Of a stretch of DNA of 37,935 bases, positions 7,328-15,723 are shown piece after piece; positions within the stretch are counted from its first letter, which is position 1, and every line of letters starts with the position of its first letter. The notes beneath the pieces were generated by a model, which worked only from the letters and a program-made list of their open reading frames with translations, made no database searches and was not told the origin of the DNA. This DNA is from Planctomycetaceae bacterium (GTDB lineage Bacteria > Planctomycetota > Planctomycetia > Planctomycetales > Planctomycetaceae): contig JAGQPX010000069.1 of the NCBI GenBank assembly GCA_020426505.1, positions 1 through 37,935 on the forward strand. Direction: 5' to 3'. Both the position numbers and the translations under genes were made by a program.

Positions 7328-8812
7328 ATGCGTCGACACCTCAGCCGAGTGGTTCTTGTCACCGCGACGATCCTCGCTGGCGTGTCGTCTGCATGGAGCG
7401 GCGACGTCGATGCACCGAAGACCTCTCGCCCCAACGTGTTGTTCATCGCCATCGATGATCTCCGGCCCCAGTTGGGGTGTTACGGGCATGAGTACATGTA
7501 CACTCCTCGCCTCGACCGGTTGGCGAGTCAGGGGCGATTGTTTCATCGGCACTATGTTCAGGTGCCGACATGCGGGGCCTCACGATGTGCACTGCTGACC
7601 GGCCGGTACCCACGCACGCCTGCGGACATCTCCAACATGGCTGTCCGTTCAAGGATGGCTGGCCGAGAGGAATCGCCCGATCCGGAGTCATTCGCCCACC
7701 TGTTTCGCAGGTCCGGTTATCACACCGTCTGCCTGGGTAAGATCAGCCACTACGTCGACGGACGGATCTACAACTACGACAAATCGGGCGACGGTTCGCT
7801 GGAGATGCCTCACAGCTGGGACGATGTTGGACTTCCCTATGGCAAATGGAAGGATGGCTGGAGTTCCTTCTTCGGATATGCGGACGGCTCCGGACGCACG
7901 CGCGGGGTCTCTCCGCCGATCGAGTCTGCGGACGTTGACGACGAAGGCTATCCCGACGGTCTGATCGCTAACGCTGCCATCGAGAAACTGCGATCCCTTC
8001 GCGACCAGCAATTCCTGTTGTGTGTGGGATTCTTCAAACCGCATTTACCCTTCTGTGCGCCTCAGAAGTACTTCGACCTCTATGACCCACTGGCGCTCCC
8101 GCTGTCGCCGAACCCCGATCCGCCCGTCGACGTCGACCCGCGGAGCCTGCACCGCAGTAGCGAACTCTTCGGCAATTACGGACGTGAGGTCGACGATCCG
8201 TTCACCGACATCGAGTATCATCGCCGGCTCCGTCACGCCTACTTCGCCTGCGTGAGTTATGTCGACACCCAAGTGGGCAAGGTGTTGGACGAACTGGACC
8301 GATTGGGATTGATGGAGAACACAATCGTGGTCGTCTGGGGAGATCACGGCTGGCATCTGGGGGATCAGTCGATCTGGGGCAAACACACCACCTTCGAGCG
8401 AGCCCTGCGGAGCACGCTCATCGTTCGTACGCCTCACATGTCCAGTCCTGGAACATCGACGTCCGCGATCGTCGAGACCGTCGACCTCTACCCGACATTG
8501 ACGGACCTTTGCGGAATCGATCCTCCTGCCGGATTAGACGGACAGAGTCTCGTCCCCGTTCTGAACGATCCGGATCGCTCAGTTGGCTCGATCGCTTTCG
8601 GGTTCTGGGAGAATGGCAGCCGTACTCTGCGGACCGATCGCTACCGCCTCGTCCACCTGCCCGCAGACGGAACTGCCCCCGAAGCGTTCGAACTGTACGA
8701 TCACGACGTTGACCCGCTGGAGACGCGGAACATCGCAGCAGCCCATCCGGATGTCGTTGCCGAGTTGGCGACGCGGTTGGCTCCGCTTGACAAGGGACAG
8801 ATCGAGGAGTGA
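7328..8812 (+). CDS. Secreted sulfatase, iduronate-2-sulfatase-like
   Basis: The 494-residue protein has a signal peptide (RRHLSRVVLVTATILAGVSSAWS) and a type I sulfatase domain. Metal-binding Asp43-Asp44 lie in LFIAIDDLRPQLGCYG. The catalytic Cys82 lies in CGASRCALLTGRYP, fitting the C-x-P/A-S-R motif in which Cys is converted to formylglycine by an activating enzyme encoded elsewhere. Later metal and active-site residues are seen in VVVWGDHGWHLGDQ and the nearby WGKHTTFE. The overall match (HLPFCAPQKYFDLYDP; the C-terminal ELYDHDVDPLETRN) is to the iduronate-2-sulfatase-like group abundant in planctomycetes, which remove sulfate from marine polysaccharides. The actual substrate cannot be read from the sequence. 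An NADH dehydrogenase gene starts seven bases after its stop. Confidence 0.92.
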   Translation: MRRHLSRVVLVTATILAGVSSAWSGDVDAPKTSRPNVLFIAIDDLRPQLGCYGHEYMYTPRLDRLASQGRLFHRHYVQVPTCGASRCALLTGRYPRTPADISNMAVRSRMAGREESPDPESFAHLFRRSGYHTVCLGKISHYVDGRIYNYDKSGDGSLEMPHSWDDVGLPYGKWKDGWSSFFGYADGSGRTRGVSPPIESADVDDEGYPDGLIANAAIEKLRSLRDQQFLLCVGFFKPHLPFCAPQKYFDLYDPLALPLSPNPDPPVDVDPRSLHRSSELFGNYGREVDDPFTDIEYHRRLRHAYFACVSYVDTQVGKVLDELDRLGLMENTIVVVWGDHGWHLGDQSIWGKHTTFERALRSTLIVRTPHMSSPGTSTSAIVETVDLYPTLTDLCGIDPPAGLDGQSLVPVLNDPDRSVGSIAFGFWENGSRTLRTDRYRLVHLPADGTAPEAFELYDHDVDPLETRNIAAAHPDVVAELATRLAPLDKGQIEE

Positions 8813-8819
8813 GAAGTCC

Positions 8820-10082
8820 ATGTCGGACGTAAAACGGGTCGTCATCGTCGGCGGAGGATTCGCCGGCCTCAATGCTGCGAAAAAGCTGAGCCGATCGCGA
8901 GGCGTCTCGGTCACGCTGATCGACCGCCGCAATCATCACCTCTTTCAGCCGTTGTTGTATCAGGTGGCGATGGCCGGTCTGAGCCCTGCGGACATCGCAG
9001 CCCCCATTCGCAGCATCCTCTCGGACAGTCACAACGTCCGAGTCGTCCAAGGGGCGATGACCGGAGCCGACCTCGATCAGAACGTGCTTCATACCGACTT
9101 TGGCGATGTTCCCTACGACTATCTGGTCCTCGCCTGCGGCGCCGGTCACAGCTACTTCGGCCATCCGGAGTGGGAACAATATGCACCCGGTCTAAAGACC
9201 ATCGAACAGGCAACCGAAATCCGGCGTCGCGTGCTGACGGCCTTCGAACAAGCCGAGCGAAGCACCAACACGACCGAGCAAAAGCGGCTCCTGACGTTCA
9301 TTGTCATCGGCGGTGGACCGACGGGCGTCGAACTGGCCGGGGCGATCGGCGAGATGAGTCGCTACACGCTGGCGAGGGACTTTCGATCAATCGATGCGAC
9401 GCTGGCCCGCGTGCTGCTCATCGAAGCCGGGCCGCACATTCTGCCCATGTTTTCTCCCAAGCTGACGCACCGGGCGATGCGCGACCTCGAATCGCTGGGG
9501 GTTCAGGTGTGGACCTCCAGCATGGTCACCAACGTCGATGCTCAGGGCGTCGAAGTGGGTGACGAACGTGTGCGTGCTGCGACCGTCCTCTGGGCCGCCG
9601 GTGTCGAAGCCTCGCCGCTCGGACGACAACTCGGCGTCGAGACAGACCGGCAGGGACGCATCATCGTGGGAGAAGACCTGTCGTTGCCGAATCATCCGAA
9701 CGTGTTCGTCGCAGGCGATCAGGCACACGCGGTCGGCGAATCGGGCAAACCCCTGCCGGGTGTCGCTCCGGTCGCCATGCAGCAGGGGCGGTACGTTGCA
9801 GAGACCATCCTGAGAGACCTGACGGGGGGCACTCGAGTGCCGTTCCGGTATCACGACAAGGGGCAGATGGCGACGATCGGTCGCAGTCGGGCGATCGCAG
9901 AGACAAAGGGCTTCAAACTGACCGGGTTCTTTGCATGGATCGCCTGGCTGCTCGTCCACGTTTACTACTTGACCGGTTTTCGCAACCGATTCTTCGTGGT
10001 TCTCAACTGGGCGTGGTCCTACCTCTCGTTCCGCAAGGGGGCACGGTTGATCGTCGACAAGGAGTGGCGATCGAATCCCTGA
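8820..10082 (+). CDS. ndh: Type II NADH:quinone dehydrogenase (NDH-2)
   Basis: NDH-2 is a single-subunit, non-proton-pumping FAD enzyme that passes electrons from NADH to quinone at the inner face of the membrane. The 420-residue product has the FAD-binding dinucleotide fold at the N-terminus (RVVIVGGGFAGLNAAKKL) and FQPLLYQVAMAGLSP. The NAD(P)H-binding fold is at about residue 160 (FIVIGGGPTGVELAGAIGE), followed by the VFVAGDQAH FAD motif and the quinone-site AMQQGRYVAETI region. A hydrophobic C-terminal segment (FFAWIAWLLVHVYYLTGF) is likely membrane-associating. The ATG at 8820 lies seven bases after the sulfatase stop with GAGGAG upstream, so the two genes are probably co-transcribed. Confidence 0.93.
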   Translation: MSDVKRVVIVGGGFAGLNAAKKLSRSRGVSVTLIDRRNHHLFQPLLYQVAMAGLSPADIAAPIRSILSDSHNVRVVQGAMTGADLDQNVLHTDFGDVPYDYLVLACGAGHSYFGHPEWEQYAPGLKTIEQATEIRRRVLTAFEQAERSTNTTEQKRLLTFIVIGGGPTGVELAGAIGEMSRYTLARDFRSIDATLARVLLIEAGPHILPMFSPKLTHRAMRDLESLGVQVWTSSMVTNVDAQGVEVGDERVRAATVLWAAGVEASPLGRQLGVETDRQGRIIVGEDLSLPNHPNVFVAGDQAHAVGESGKPLPGVAPVAMQQGRYVAETILRDLTGGTRVPFRYHDKGQMATIGRSRAIAETKGFKLTGFFAWIAWLLVHVYYLTGFRNRFFVVLNWAWSYLSFRKGARLIVDKEWRSNP

Positions 10083-10164
10083 CGAGGGCCCGGTCAGCAG
10101 GACAAATAGGGGGATCGCCAATCAATTCGGCCGCAAGTTTCGCCAAAATGCCGATCGTGGTGTC

Positions 10165-10193
10165 TTGCAAATGCCTGGGTGATCCCCCATAAT
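10165..10193 (+). promoter_or_regulatory. Candidate sigma70 promoter for rpsR
   Basis: TTGCAA (10165-10170), a 17-base spacer and CATAAT (10188-10193) match the -35/-10 consensus at four and five of six positions. They lie ~55 bases before the rpsR start. GATCCCCC within the spacer region forms an inverted repeat with GGGGGATC at about 10108-10116, of unknown meaning. Confidence 0.5.
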
Positions 10194-10247
10194 CCCACGC
10201 TCGGAACAGGTTACGGAAAATCTCATCACTCAGAGGACGTTGCGGTT

Positions 10248-10523
10248 GTGTCGCTGAACAAAACTGATATTCGCAAAATTCGTAAGAAGCGAGCCCGGCT
10301 CCGGAAGAAGCTCAAGTGTCGTTTTTGTCCGGACGGCGTGATCCCGCGTCCCGTCTACGTCGACTACAAGGACGTGAAGACGCTCAAGCAACTCGTCGAC
10401 CGGGAGAATCGAATCCTCCCGCGTCGTCGAACTGGCACGTCTGCGATCTATCAGCGGGCAGTTCGCAAGGCTGTCATGCGAGCACGATTCATCGCCTTGT
10501 TGCCCTACGTTGCTGACGAGTAA
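10248..10523 (+). CDS. rpsR: 30S ribosomal protein S18
   Basis: S18 is a small-subunit platform protein that binds next to S6. The core is clear: [11 protein letters not shown], then [28 protein letters not shown] and a C-terminal [18 protein letters not shown]. The GTG at 10248 ([21 protein letters not shown]) gives 91 residues. AGAGGA lies upstream at 10232-10237, and longer in-frame versions run back through the promoter. The basic N-terminal segment is slightly longer than in E. coli. The gene is separate from rpsF and rplI, its usual partners in many bacteria, and is followed 46 bases later by yggS. Confidence 0.93.
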   Translation: MSLNKTDIRKIRKKRARLRKKLKCRFCPDGVIPRPVYVDYKDVKTLKQLVDRENRILPRRRTGTSAIYQRAVRKAVMRARFIALLPYVADE

Positions 10524-10569
10524 ACGTGCACAGGGTCTGTGTCCCTGATTGATTCCAAGGCAGCCGACA

Positions 10570-11289
10570 GTGTCTTCGGAACAGGCGAGCATCATCACGG
10601 CGAATCTTGCGACCATTCAAGGCAAGATCGAAGAGGCTGCACGTGCGTCGAGGCGGAGTCCTGCTGACGTGCGGCTCGTTGCCGTCACAAAGTACGCGGA
10701 ACTCGCCTGGGTGCGGCAGCTCATTGATGCGGGGATGACGACCCTCGGAGAAAGTCGTCCGCAACAACTCGTCGAGCGTGCCGAATTGCTGGGTGATGCG
10801 GTCGAATGGCATCTCATCGGCCATCTCCAGCGCAACAAAGTCCGACAGGTGCTGCCGCACGTTTCGCTCATTCACTCCATCGACACGTTGCGACTGCTGA
10901 GCCGTGTTGGTGAGATCGCCAGCGAGTTGGAACTTCGGCCGCGAGTCCTGCTGGAGGTGAACGTCAGTGGCGAGACGTCGAAGGACGGCTTCTCATCCGA
11001 GTCGCTGCGTGCAGAGTGGCAGCAGATCGTCGAACAGAACTCCGTCGTTGTGGACGGCCTGATGACGATGGCCCCGGCGTCGGATGATCCCGAGGACGCG
11101 AGGCCGACCTTCGCTGCCCTGCGAGAGTTGCGAGACGAACTCTCATCACTGGCACCCGGACTCTCACTCCCCGAACTCTCAATGGGCATGAGCGGCGACT
11201 ACATCGTCGCGATCGAAGAGGGAGCCACCCTCGTCCGCATCGGCTCCGCACTCTTCGACGGACTCTCGCATAGCGAACAACCGTCGTAG
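10570..11289 (+). CDS. yggS: YggS/PROSC family PLP-homeostasis protein
   Basis: The 239-residue protein is a pyridoxal-5'-phosphate-binding fold-type III barrel of the YggS/PLPBP family, which carries PLP and balances vitamin B6 and amino-acid pools without known enzymatic activity. The PLP lysine is Lys41 in VRLVAVTKYAE. Other family signatures are EWHLIGHLQRNK, LEVNVSGETSKDG, GLMTMAP and the C-terminal LSMGMSGDYIVAIEEGATLVRIGSALF. The GTG at 10570 is chosen for family length, with AAGG upstream; a TTG at 10549 is the alternative. It converges on a membrane-protein gene with a 2-base gap. Confidence 0.92.
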   Translation: MSSEQASIITANLATIQGKIEEAARASRRSPADVRLVAVTKYAELAWVRQLIDAGMTTLGESRPQQLVERAELLGDAVEWHLIGHLQRNKVRQVLPHVSLIHSIDTLRLLSRVGEIASELELRPRVLLEVNVSGETSKDGFSSESLRAEWQQIVEQNSVVVDGLMTMAPASDDPEDARPTFAALRELRDELSSLAPGLSLPELSMGMSGDYIVAIEEGATLVRIGSALFDGLSHSEQPS

Positions 11290-11291
11290 TC

Positions 11292-11942
11292 TCACTGGCC
11301 TTTGGGTGGTCCCACGGACTCGATCAGCCGGGTGACCATTGTCTCATCCCAGAGGTCTTCGTCCACCCAGAGGGCGATGAGGATTGGACGATCGTCGAAT
11401 GTGACGACGCCGTCGACCAGTCTGCGGCTCTCGCCGGTCGTGCGGTCCTCCGCGGTGATGAATGTGAACCGAACCGAATGGCCCTGAACCGTGAATTCTT
11501 TCGTCTCAGTCTTTCGTACGTTGAGTTCAAAGCCGCTGCCGGCACCGTTTTGATGCAGTGAATCGATGATGTGCTGCCGAAAGTCCGGCTGATTGATGAA
11601 GCGACTGTCGACCTCGAGCAGTGAGAGTTCTCCATCATCAACCGCATGAGCGTAATACGTCCCCCGCATGTGAACGAACAGCCAGACGTTCCAGTCGATC
11701 GTCCCCTGCGGCTCAAAGTTGGGCGGGATCTCGATTGTGAGCAGTTGCGACGTCAGTGCCTTTGCGGCATCCGGGTCCTGCTCGAATGTCGGCCACTGGC
11801 TCGACAGAAACACGCCGCACAGAAAGCACGAACCGACGAGCAATGACAGCGTGGCGGCCAGCACGAAGGTCCACACACGGGACGCCTTGGGGGTCGCGGG
11901 GGCATTTCCGTCGTTCGTCCGTACTTCTTCCCGGTCAGCCAT
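11292..11942 (-). CDS. Single-pass membrane protein of unknown function
   Basis: This is a 216-residue protein with a polar cytoplasmic N-terminus (about 20 residues) and one membrane segment (WTFVLAATLSLLVGSCFLCGVFL, residues ~24-46). The rest is an extracytoplasmic domain of mixed alpha/beta character containing IPPNFEPQGTIDWNVWLF, a YYAH segment and a C-terminal VTRLIESVGPPKGQ. No family is recognised with confidence. The segment FEPQGTIDW followed by FINQPDFRQHIIDSL suggests a small globular domain. It overlaps no neighbour and follows the next minus-strand gene by 71 bases, so it may belong to the same transcript. Confidence 0.75.
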   Translation of the reverse strand: MADREEVRTNDGNAPATPKASRVWTFVLAATLSLLVGSCFLCGVFLSSQWPTFEQDPDAAKALTSQLLTIEIPPNFEPQGTIDWNVWLFVHMRGTYYAHAVDDGELSLLEVDSRFINQPDFRQHIIDSLHQNGAGSGFELNVRKTETKEFTVQGHSVRFTFITAEDRTTGESRRLVDGVVTFDDRPILIALWVDEDLWDETMVTRLIESVGPPKGQ

Positions 11943-12013
11943 GCTTGTGATACCCGACGCTCAGGTCATGATTGTCAGGCGACTGTACCGAACCGGATTG
12001 AACGCGCCGAGCC

Positions 12014-13246
12014 TCAGGAGTTGCTTTGCTTCTCGCGTTGCTTACGCAGTCGACGGCGTTCCTTCTTGCTCAAGCTTCGCATCGAGTCATCCCCTCCGCT
12101 TGATGAGTTAGACGTTGAGGCCTGCTGAGCTGCCTTCGGTCCCCTGGGAGGCTCGGACTCGTCGATGCGTCGTTTAATGTTCGACGCAGCAACCGGAGTC
12201 GGAGCAGCGGCCGGTTTGGCGGCGGCAGTTGCGCTCGTCGGTTTGGCCTGCGTCGCTGACGGCTCAGCACGCTTCTCGACTTTGGCGACCTTCTGACGTG
12301 GCTTCCGTTTGGGAAGCTTGAGGCTCGGCAACCGCAGTTTAGGGAGTGATGGCAGTGCAAGACCCGGCAGCGACCGGAGCGACTCGCGGGCACGGGTCGT
12401 CAGCGTGTGACGCTTCTGATCGCGTGGTGCTTCGTTGGACACATGGATGACGTATCGGGCATGCATCAACAGTGACGTCGCGAGTGCCATGTGCGCCATT
12501 GTCGCAGAGCCGACCTGAATCAGGTCACGCAATCGCTCGGGCAGCAGACTGCCACCGAACAACGATACGGCCGATACGAGACCGGCGACCGCTGCGATCC
12601 ACAGCAGAACTTGACTGCACCGACAGTGCCGCATCTCCTTGCCAAGGATCTGAAACAACGCCAGCCCGAGCGTGGCGGTCGGGATCAGCCAACTGAGGAG
12701 TTCATATCGAGGCAACGCCAGCGGCCACATTCGCTGCATGTACGCACTGAACGGCAGGTGTGCCTCCGTCGCCACCACAGCGAGGAAGAACTGCAACGTC
12801 ACTCCGACCCATAACCACATCCGGTAGCGGCCGTGGAAGTCGTTACGACTCTTGCGGCGGAACCAGTAGATCAGCAGCGCAAGTTGACCGGCCCACAGCA
12901 GCATGATCGTGCTGAAGAAGTTGACCAACCGGCCCGAGCGAATCCCCAGAATGTTTTTGAGGCCGAAGTCGGTCTGCTCGGCAAGATCGCCCACGTACAA
13001 CATTCCGCCCCAGCAGCCGACGCAAAGTGCGACGATGCACCAGTGAATCCACAATTGAGGGCGGATCACACTGTGGAGAGACGAACTCTCAAACACAACC
13101 TGCGGTTTGTTGTCGATATCGGACTCTGACGATCTGATCGATGATGCAGGGGCTGCGCTCACTCCGGCGGCGACGTCGTTTTCCTGAGCAAGACGTCGGC
13201 GACGGCGTTCGTGAACGTGTCGGGATCCAGCGAAGCGAATTGACAT
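12014..13246 (-). CDS. Multi-pass membrane protein with basic, low-complexity C-terminal tail
   Basis: The 410-residue protein has at least six hydrophobic segments between about residues 65 and 280 (for example IHWCIVALCVGCWGGMLYVG, LVNFFSTIMLLWAGQLALLI and LLWIAAVAGLVSAVSLFGG). The last ~130 residues are highly basic and low-complexity, built from repeated LPSL-K/R-LP blocks, then Ala/Pro/Lys-rich sequence, ending SKKERRRLRKQREKQ. The N-terminus is also Arg-rich (HERRRRRLAQ). The ATG at 13246 is chosen over a TTG at 13261. I do not recognise the family. The basic tail is probably cytoplasmic and may bind nucleic acid or acidic partners, but that is inference. Confidence 0.75.
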   Translation of the reverse strand: MSIRFAGSRHVHERRRRRLAQENDVAAGVSAAPASSIRSSESDIDNKPQVVFESSSLHSVIRPQLWIHWCIVALCVGCWGGMLYVGDLAEQTDFGLKNILGIRSGRLVNFFSTIMLLWAGQLALLIYWFRRKSRNDFHGRYRMWLWVGVTLQFFLAVVATEAHLPFSAYMQRMWPLALPRYELLSWLIPTATLGLALFQILGKEMRHCRCSQVLLWIAAVAGLVSAVSLFGGSLLPERLRDLIQVGSATMAHMALATSLLMHARYVIHVSNEAPRDQKRHTLTTRARESLRSLPGLALPSLPKLRLPSLKLPKRKPRQKVAKVEKRAEPSATQAKPTSATAAAKPAAAPTPVAASNIKRRIDESEPPRGPKAAQQASTSNSSSGGDDSMRSLSKKERRRLRKQREKQSNS

Positions 13247-13630
13247 AGAAGGGACACACAAGAATGACTCGTGTAGTCCTCTGAATCGGACACTTTGCCC
13301 GGCTGGCGGCTTTGATCCCCCCGATTCACGGCCTCAAACGGGAACTTCTCACCGAGTTGCCCGCAGAGCTTTCCGCACCTGAACTCCTTGCCAAGGACGT
13401 AAGTGCCAAAATGGCATTGCGGCCGATCTTGGCAGGTTTTCGCCTTGTGCCACATTGGCACCCCCCGCGGAGCAGGTTGCAGTGTCGTGTTTTCCAGGGT
13501 GACGGTCTGTGTTTCCTATCATGTTTAATAGAAATGATTTGCGATTGATGGTTCTCCTCGTCAAACGATTGGCACGCGTCGTGCTTAGGTGTCCATTGCT
13601 TCCAAATTACTTCTTTCAGAGGAGGTTATC
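13247..13630 (+). other. Divergent intergenic region upstream of hsp20 genes
   Basis: This stretch of about 380 bases has no convincing gene. It separates the minus-strand membrane protein from the plus-strand hsp20 pair. The last 120 bases are AT-rich and contain the candidate promoter/operator at 13569-13586. The strong SD AGAGGAGGT lies just before the first hsp20 start. Nothing else is supported in it. Confidence 0.6.
13569..13586 (+). promoter_or_regulatory. Sigma54-like (-24/-12) promoter or palindromic operator before hsp20
   Basis: The sequence TTGGCACG-CGTC-GTGCTT matches the sigma54 consensus TGGCACG-N4-TTGCW with one mismatch and has the obligatory GG and GC dinucleotides ten bases apart. 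The same bases form an inverted repeat, GCACG-CGT-CGTGC, so they could instead bind a dimeric repressor. It lies 45-60 bases before the first hsp20 start codon, a sensible promoter distance. It is not a CIRCE element (TTAGCACTC-N9-GAGTGCTAA). The choice between promoter and operator cannot be made from the sequence. Confidence 0.5.
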
Positions 13631-14071
13631 ATGCTCACCACGAACCGAATGCTTTCCCAGTTTGATCCGTGGGGGATGTGGAACCAGATCAACCATGAGT
13701 TGAATTCACAGTGGGGAGACCTGCTCAACGCCCCTGCGAAATCGCACGGGACGCCGCTGAATCTCTGGACGACTTACGACCGGGCGATCGTTCAGGCCGA
13801 GGTTCCCGGACGCGGACCGGAGGACATCGACGTTTCGATTCATCGTGACCTGCTGACGATCGACATCAAGCCATTGGCAGCTGGTGATGCGACTGACGAG
13901 TCCCTGGTGCGTCGCGAGCGGCCGCGAAGCAATGTCCATCGGCACGTGCGACTCCCCTTCGAGGTGGACGCCGAGCGAGTCGAAGCGGTCTGCGAAAAGG
14001 GATTGCTGACCGTCACCCTGCATCGTCACGAGTCGACTCTTCCCTCCAAGGTCGAGGTCAAGGCCCGCTAA
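13631..14071 (+). CDS. Hsp20/alpha-crystallin family small heat-shock protein (first copy)
   Basis: This is a 146-residue small heat-shock protein, an ATP-independent chaperone that holds unfolding proteins. The N-terminal arm (MLTTNRMLSQFDPWGMWNQI) is followed by an alpha-crystallin domain at about residues 45-140 (RAIVQAEVPGRGPEDIDVSI; RHVRLPFEVDAERVEAVCEKGLLTVTL). The ATG at 13631 is set by the very strong SD AGAGGAGGT; the frame upstream is open only to the promoter. It forms an apparent operon with the second copy, 56 bases downstream. Confidence 0.92.
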   Translation: MLTTNRMLSQFDPWGMWNQINHELNSQWGDLLNAPAKSHGTPLNLWTTYDRAIVQAEVPGRGPEDIDVSIHRDLLTIDIKPLAAGDATDESLVRRERPRSNVHRHVRLPFEVDAERVEAVCEKGLLTVTLHRHESTLPSKVEVKAR

Positions 14072-14127
14072 TTGTTGTCCCCAGTTAAAAGCGACTCACC
14101 GAACACAATCAATCACGGAGAACGATC

Positions 14128-14538
14128 ATGAATACCACTCTTGCGAATTGCCAAACTGACACGAATTGCTGCACCGAGGAAGCGTCCCGCTGTGGACAGC
14201 ATGAAAACCGAGCCGTCCGTCCCAAGGCTGATATCTTTCAGACGGTCGACGGGTGGGTCATTACTCTCGATGTGCCTGGTGCAGACGAATCGACCACGGA
14301 CATTTCCGTCGAGAAGGACGTACTGTCCATGACCGCAACGGCGGAGGACCTGACCCCGGAAGGCTTCGATCGGGCACACGCCGAGTTTGCTCCCCGCAAA
14401 TTCGAGCGGTCGTTCCGACTGCCTGACGAGGTTGATCGCGCCGCGATCGAAGCAACCGTAAAGAACGGCGTCCTGCAAGTGACGCTGCCCAAGTCGCCCG
14501 AGACGAAGCCGCATCAGGTCGTCGTCAAGGGCGGATGA
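14128..14538 (+). CDS. Hsp20/alpha-crystallin family small heat-shock protein (second copy)
   Basis: This 136-residue small heat-shock protein is paralogous to the preceding one but clearly diverged. The alpha-crystallin domain starts near residue 33 (KADIFQTVDGWVITLDVPGA) and contains the typical EFAPRKFERSFRLPDEVD and ATVKNGVLQVTLPK segments, ending KPHQVVVKGG. The N-terminal arm has four cysteines (Cys8, Cys14, Cys15, Cys22), unusual for the family. They could bind metal or form disulphides, but this is not shown. GGAG precedes the ATG. Paired Hsp20 proteins of this kind often co-assemble. Confidence 0.92.
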   Translation: MNTTLANCQTDTNCCTEEASRCGQHENRAVRPKADIFQTVDGWVITLDVPGADESTTDISVEKDVLSMTATAEDLTPEGFDRAHAEFAPRKFERSFRLPDEVDRAAIEATVKNGVLQVTLPKSPETKPHQVVVKGG

Positions 14539-14569
14539 GAACGAGCATCATTTGACCCAATCCCCGTGA

Positions 14570-14608
14570 CGCCTCACGCCATTGGTCCTGCCCCGGCGTG
14601 GGGCGTTT
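14570..14608 (+). terminator. Probable terminator after the hsp20 pair
   Basis: CGCCTCACGCC (14570-14580) pairs with GGCGTGGGGCG (14595-14605) to give an 11-bp stem with one T-G wobble and a 14-base loop, followed by TTT and a T-rich stretch. It lies 32 bases after the second hsp20 stop. The U tract is short, so termination strength is uncertain; the convergent gene on the other strand ends just beyond it. Confidence 0.6.
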
Positions 14609-14627
14609 CACGTTTCGATCGCTGCTC

Positions 14628-15638
14628 TCAATGCGATTTGCTTCCTGTGATCATGAGGCGGGTCAACGGTTGAAGGTTCCGCTCGCTGGCGAGGAAGTGA
14701 AGTTTGCTCTGATCGACCCAAAGGCCGGCCGCGTAGCGGAAGTGAATGCCGTCGTTGAGCGTCACCTCGCGGGAAGAGACTTGTCGGAGCATTGTTTCAA
14801 CAGGTTGCTGAAGGTCGACAAGAAACAGGTCAGCCCGCTCTGCATCTTGCGAGTCCGTGTGGAACCCGATCAGGTAAATCGTCCCGCTGACGTCGGCGAG
14901 CAGTTGAATCGCCTGATGTGAGCCGAACGCAGTGCCGGGGTTCCACCGCGAGATGTCGGCCCGTTCGGCGGACCATTGTCGCTCGTGGGTGAAACGGCAT
15001 TCCGGATCGAGCAGGGGTTTCTCATTGGAAACGTAGAAGTCGATCGCACGGCTGTCCCAGTTGGCGACCGCGAGAATGTGTCCGTCGCCTTGCTTGACCA
15101 TGCCCACGGCTCCCGCTGTCTGGGCCTTCGGTTCTCCCCGTCGCTGCACCGTGACATGCGTCAATTGGCGGAACTTCGTCGGATCGGAGACTTCCCAGAA
15201 TTGCACTTCCGAGCGTGTCTTTCGTTGATTGTCCTCAACGCCCACGACCAGCACGTCCTCGACCAACTGAATGCCTCCGGAGTGTCGCAGCGGTGGCGAG
15301 TCGCCGTCAGACGAGAACTCGTGCCTGTGAATGATTCTTCCGGGCACGTCGAGTGAGTCCGAAAACTCCACAACGTAAATGTAGGCGGTCGTCGCGGAGT
15401 CGTGGGAGAGGAACACCTGAGACCGGTCGCCATCCGCATCGCGTCGCATCTGGATGCCCTGCCAGTGTCCGCCGACGGGGACAGGCACGTCGCCGGCTTC
15501 AAAGTTCAAGACACGGCTATTGACATCGATCTCGTTGAACGCTGTTGGCACGTCAGCGATCTGTGCATCCGCGTGCGACGTCGACAGGGCCGACAACGCG
15601 AACAGGCTCAGAAAGGCGAAATGAAGTCGACGAATCAT
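14628..15638 (-). CDS. Secreted protein of unknown function, possibly beta-propeller
   Basis: The 336-residue protein has a signal peptide (MIRRLHFAFLSLFALSALSTSHADA). The rest is a series of strand-turn-strand elements with Gly/Asp-rich turns, such as QVFLSHDSATTAYIYVVEF, GHILAVANWDSRAIDFYVS and AIQLLADVSGTIYLIGFHT. That is compatible with a beta-propeller, but no diagnostic repeat signature was found. It probably acts in the periplasm or at the surface. No enzymatic motif is seen. It is monocistronic and converges with the hsp20 pair. Confidence 0.7.
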   Translation of the reverse strand: MIRRLHFAFLSLFALSALSTSHADAQIADVPTAFNEIDVNSRVLNFEAGDVPVPVGGHWQGIQMRRDADGDRSQVFLSHDSATTAYIYVVEFSDSLDVPGRIIHRHEFSSDGDSPPLRHSGGIQLVEDVLVVGVEDNQRKTRSEVQFWEVSDPTKFRQLTHVTVQRRGEPKAQTAGAVGMVKQGDGHILAVANWDSRAIDFYVSNEKPLLDPECRFTHERQWSAERADISRWNPGTAFGSHQAIQLLADVSGTIYLIGFHTDSQDAERADLFLVDLQQPVETMLRQVSSREVTLNDGIHFRYAAGLWVDQSKLHFLASERNLQPLTRLMITGSKSH

Positions 15639-15723
15639 GGCTCGCAGCCTGCTGATCCCAAGTGACGAAAGGCTGGATGTTATTGTGGGCCTTCAAGTTT
15701 GCTCAACCGGTGAAAACGGCACA

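Noticed and set aside
13569..13586. CIRCE (HrcA) operator
   Set aside because: Arm sequence and the three-base spacer do not match TTAGCACTC-N9-GAGTGCTAA.
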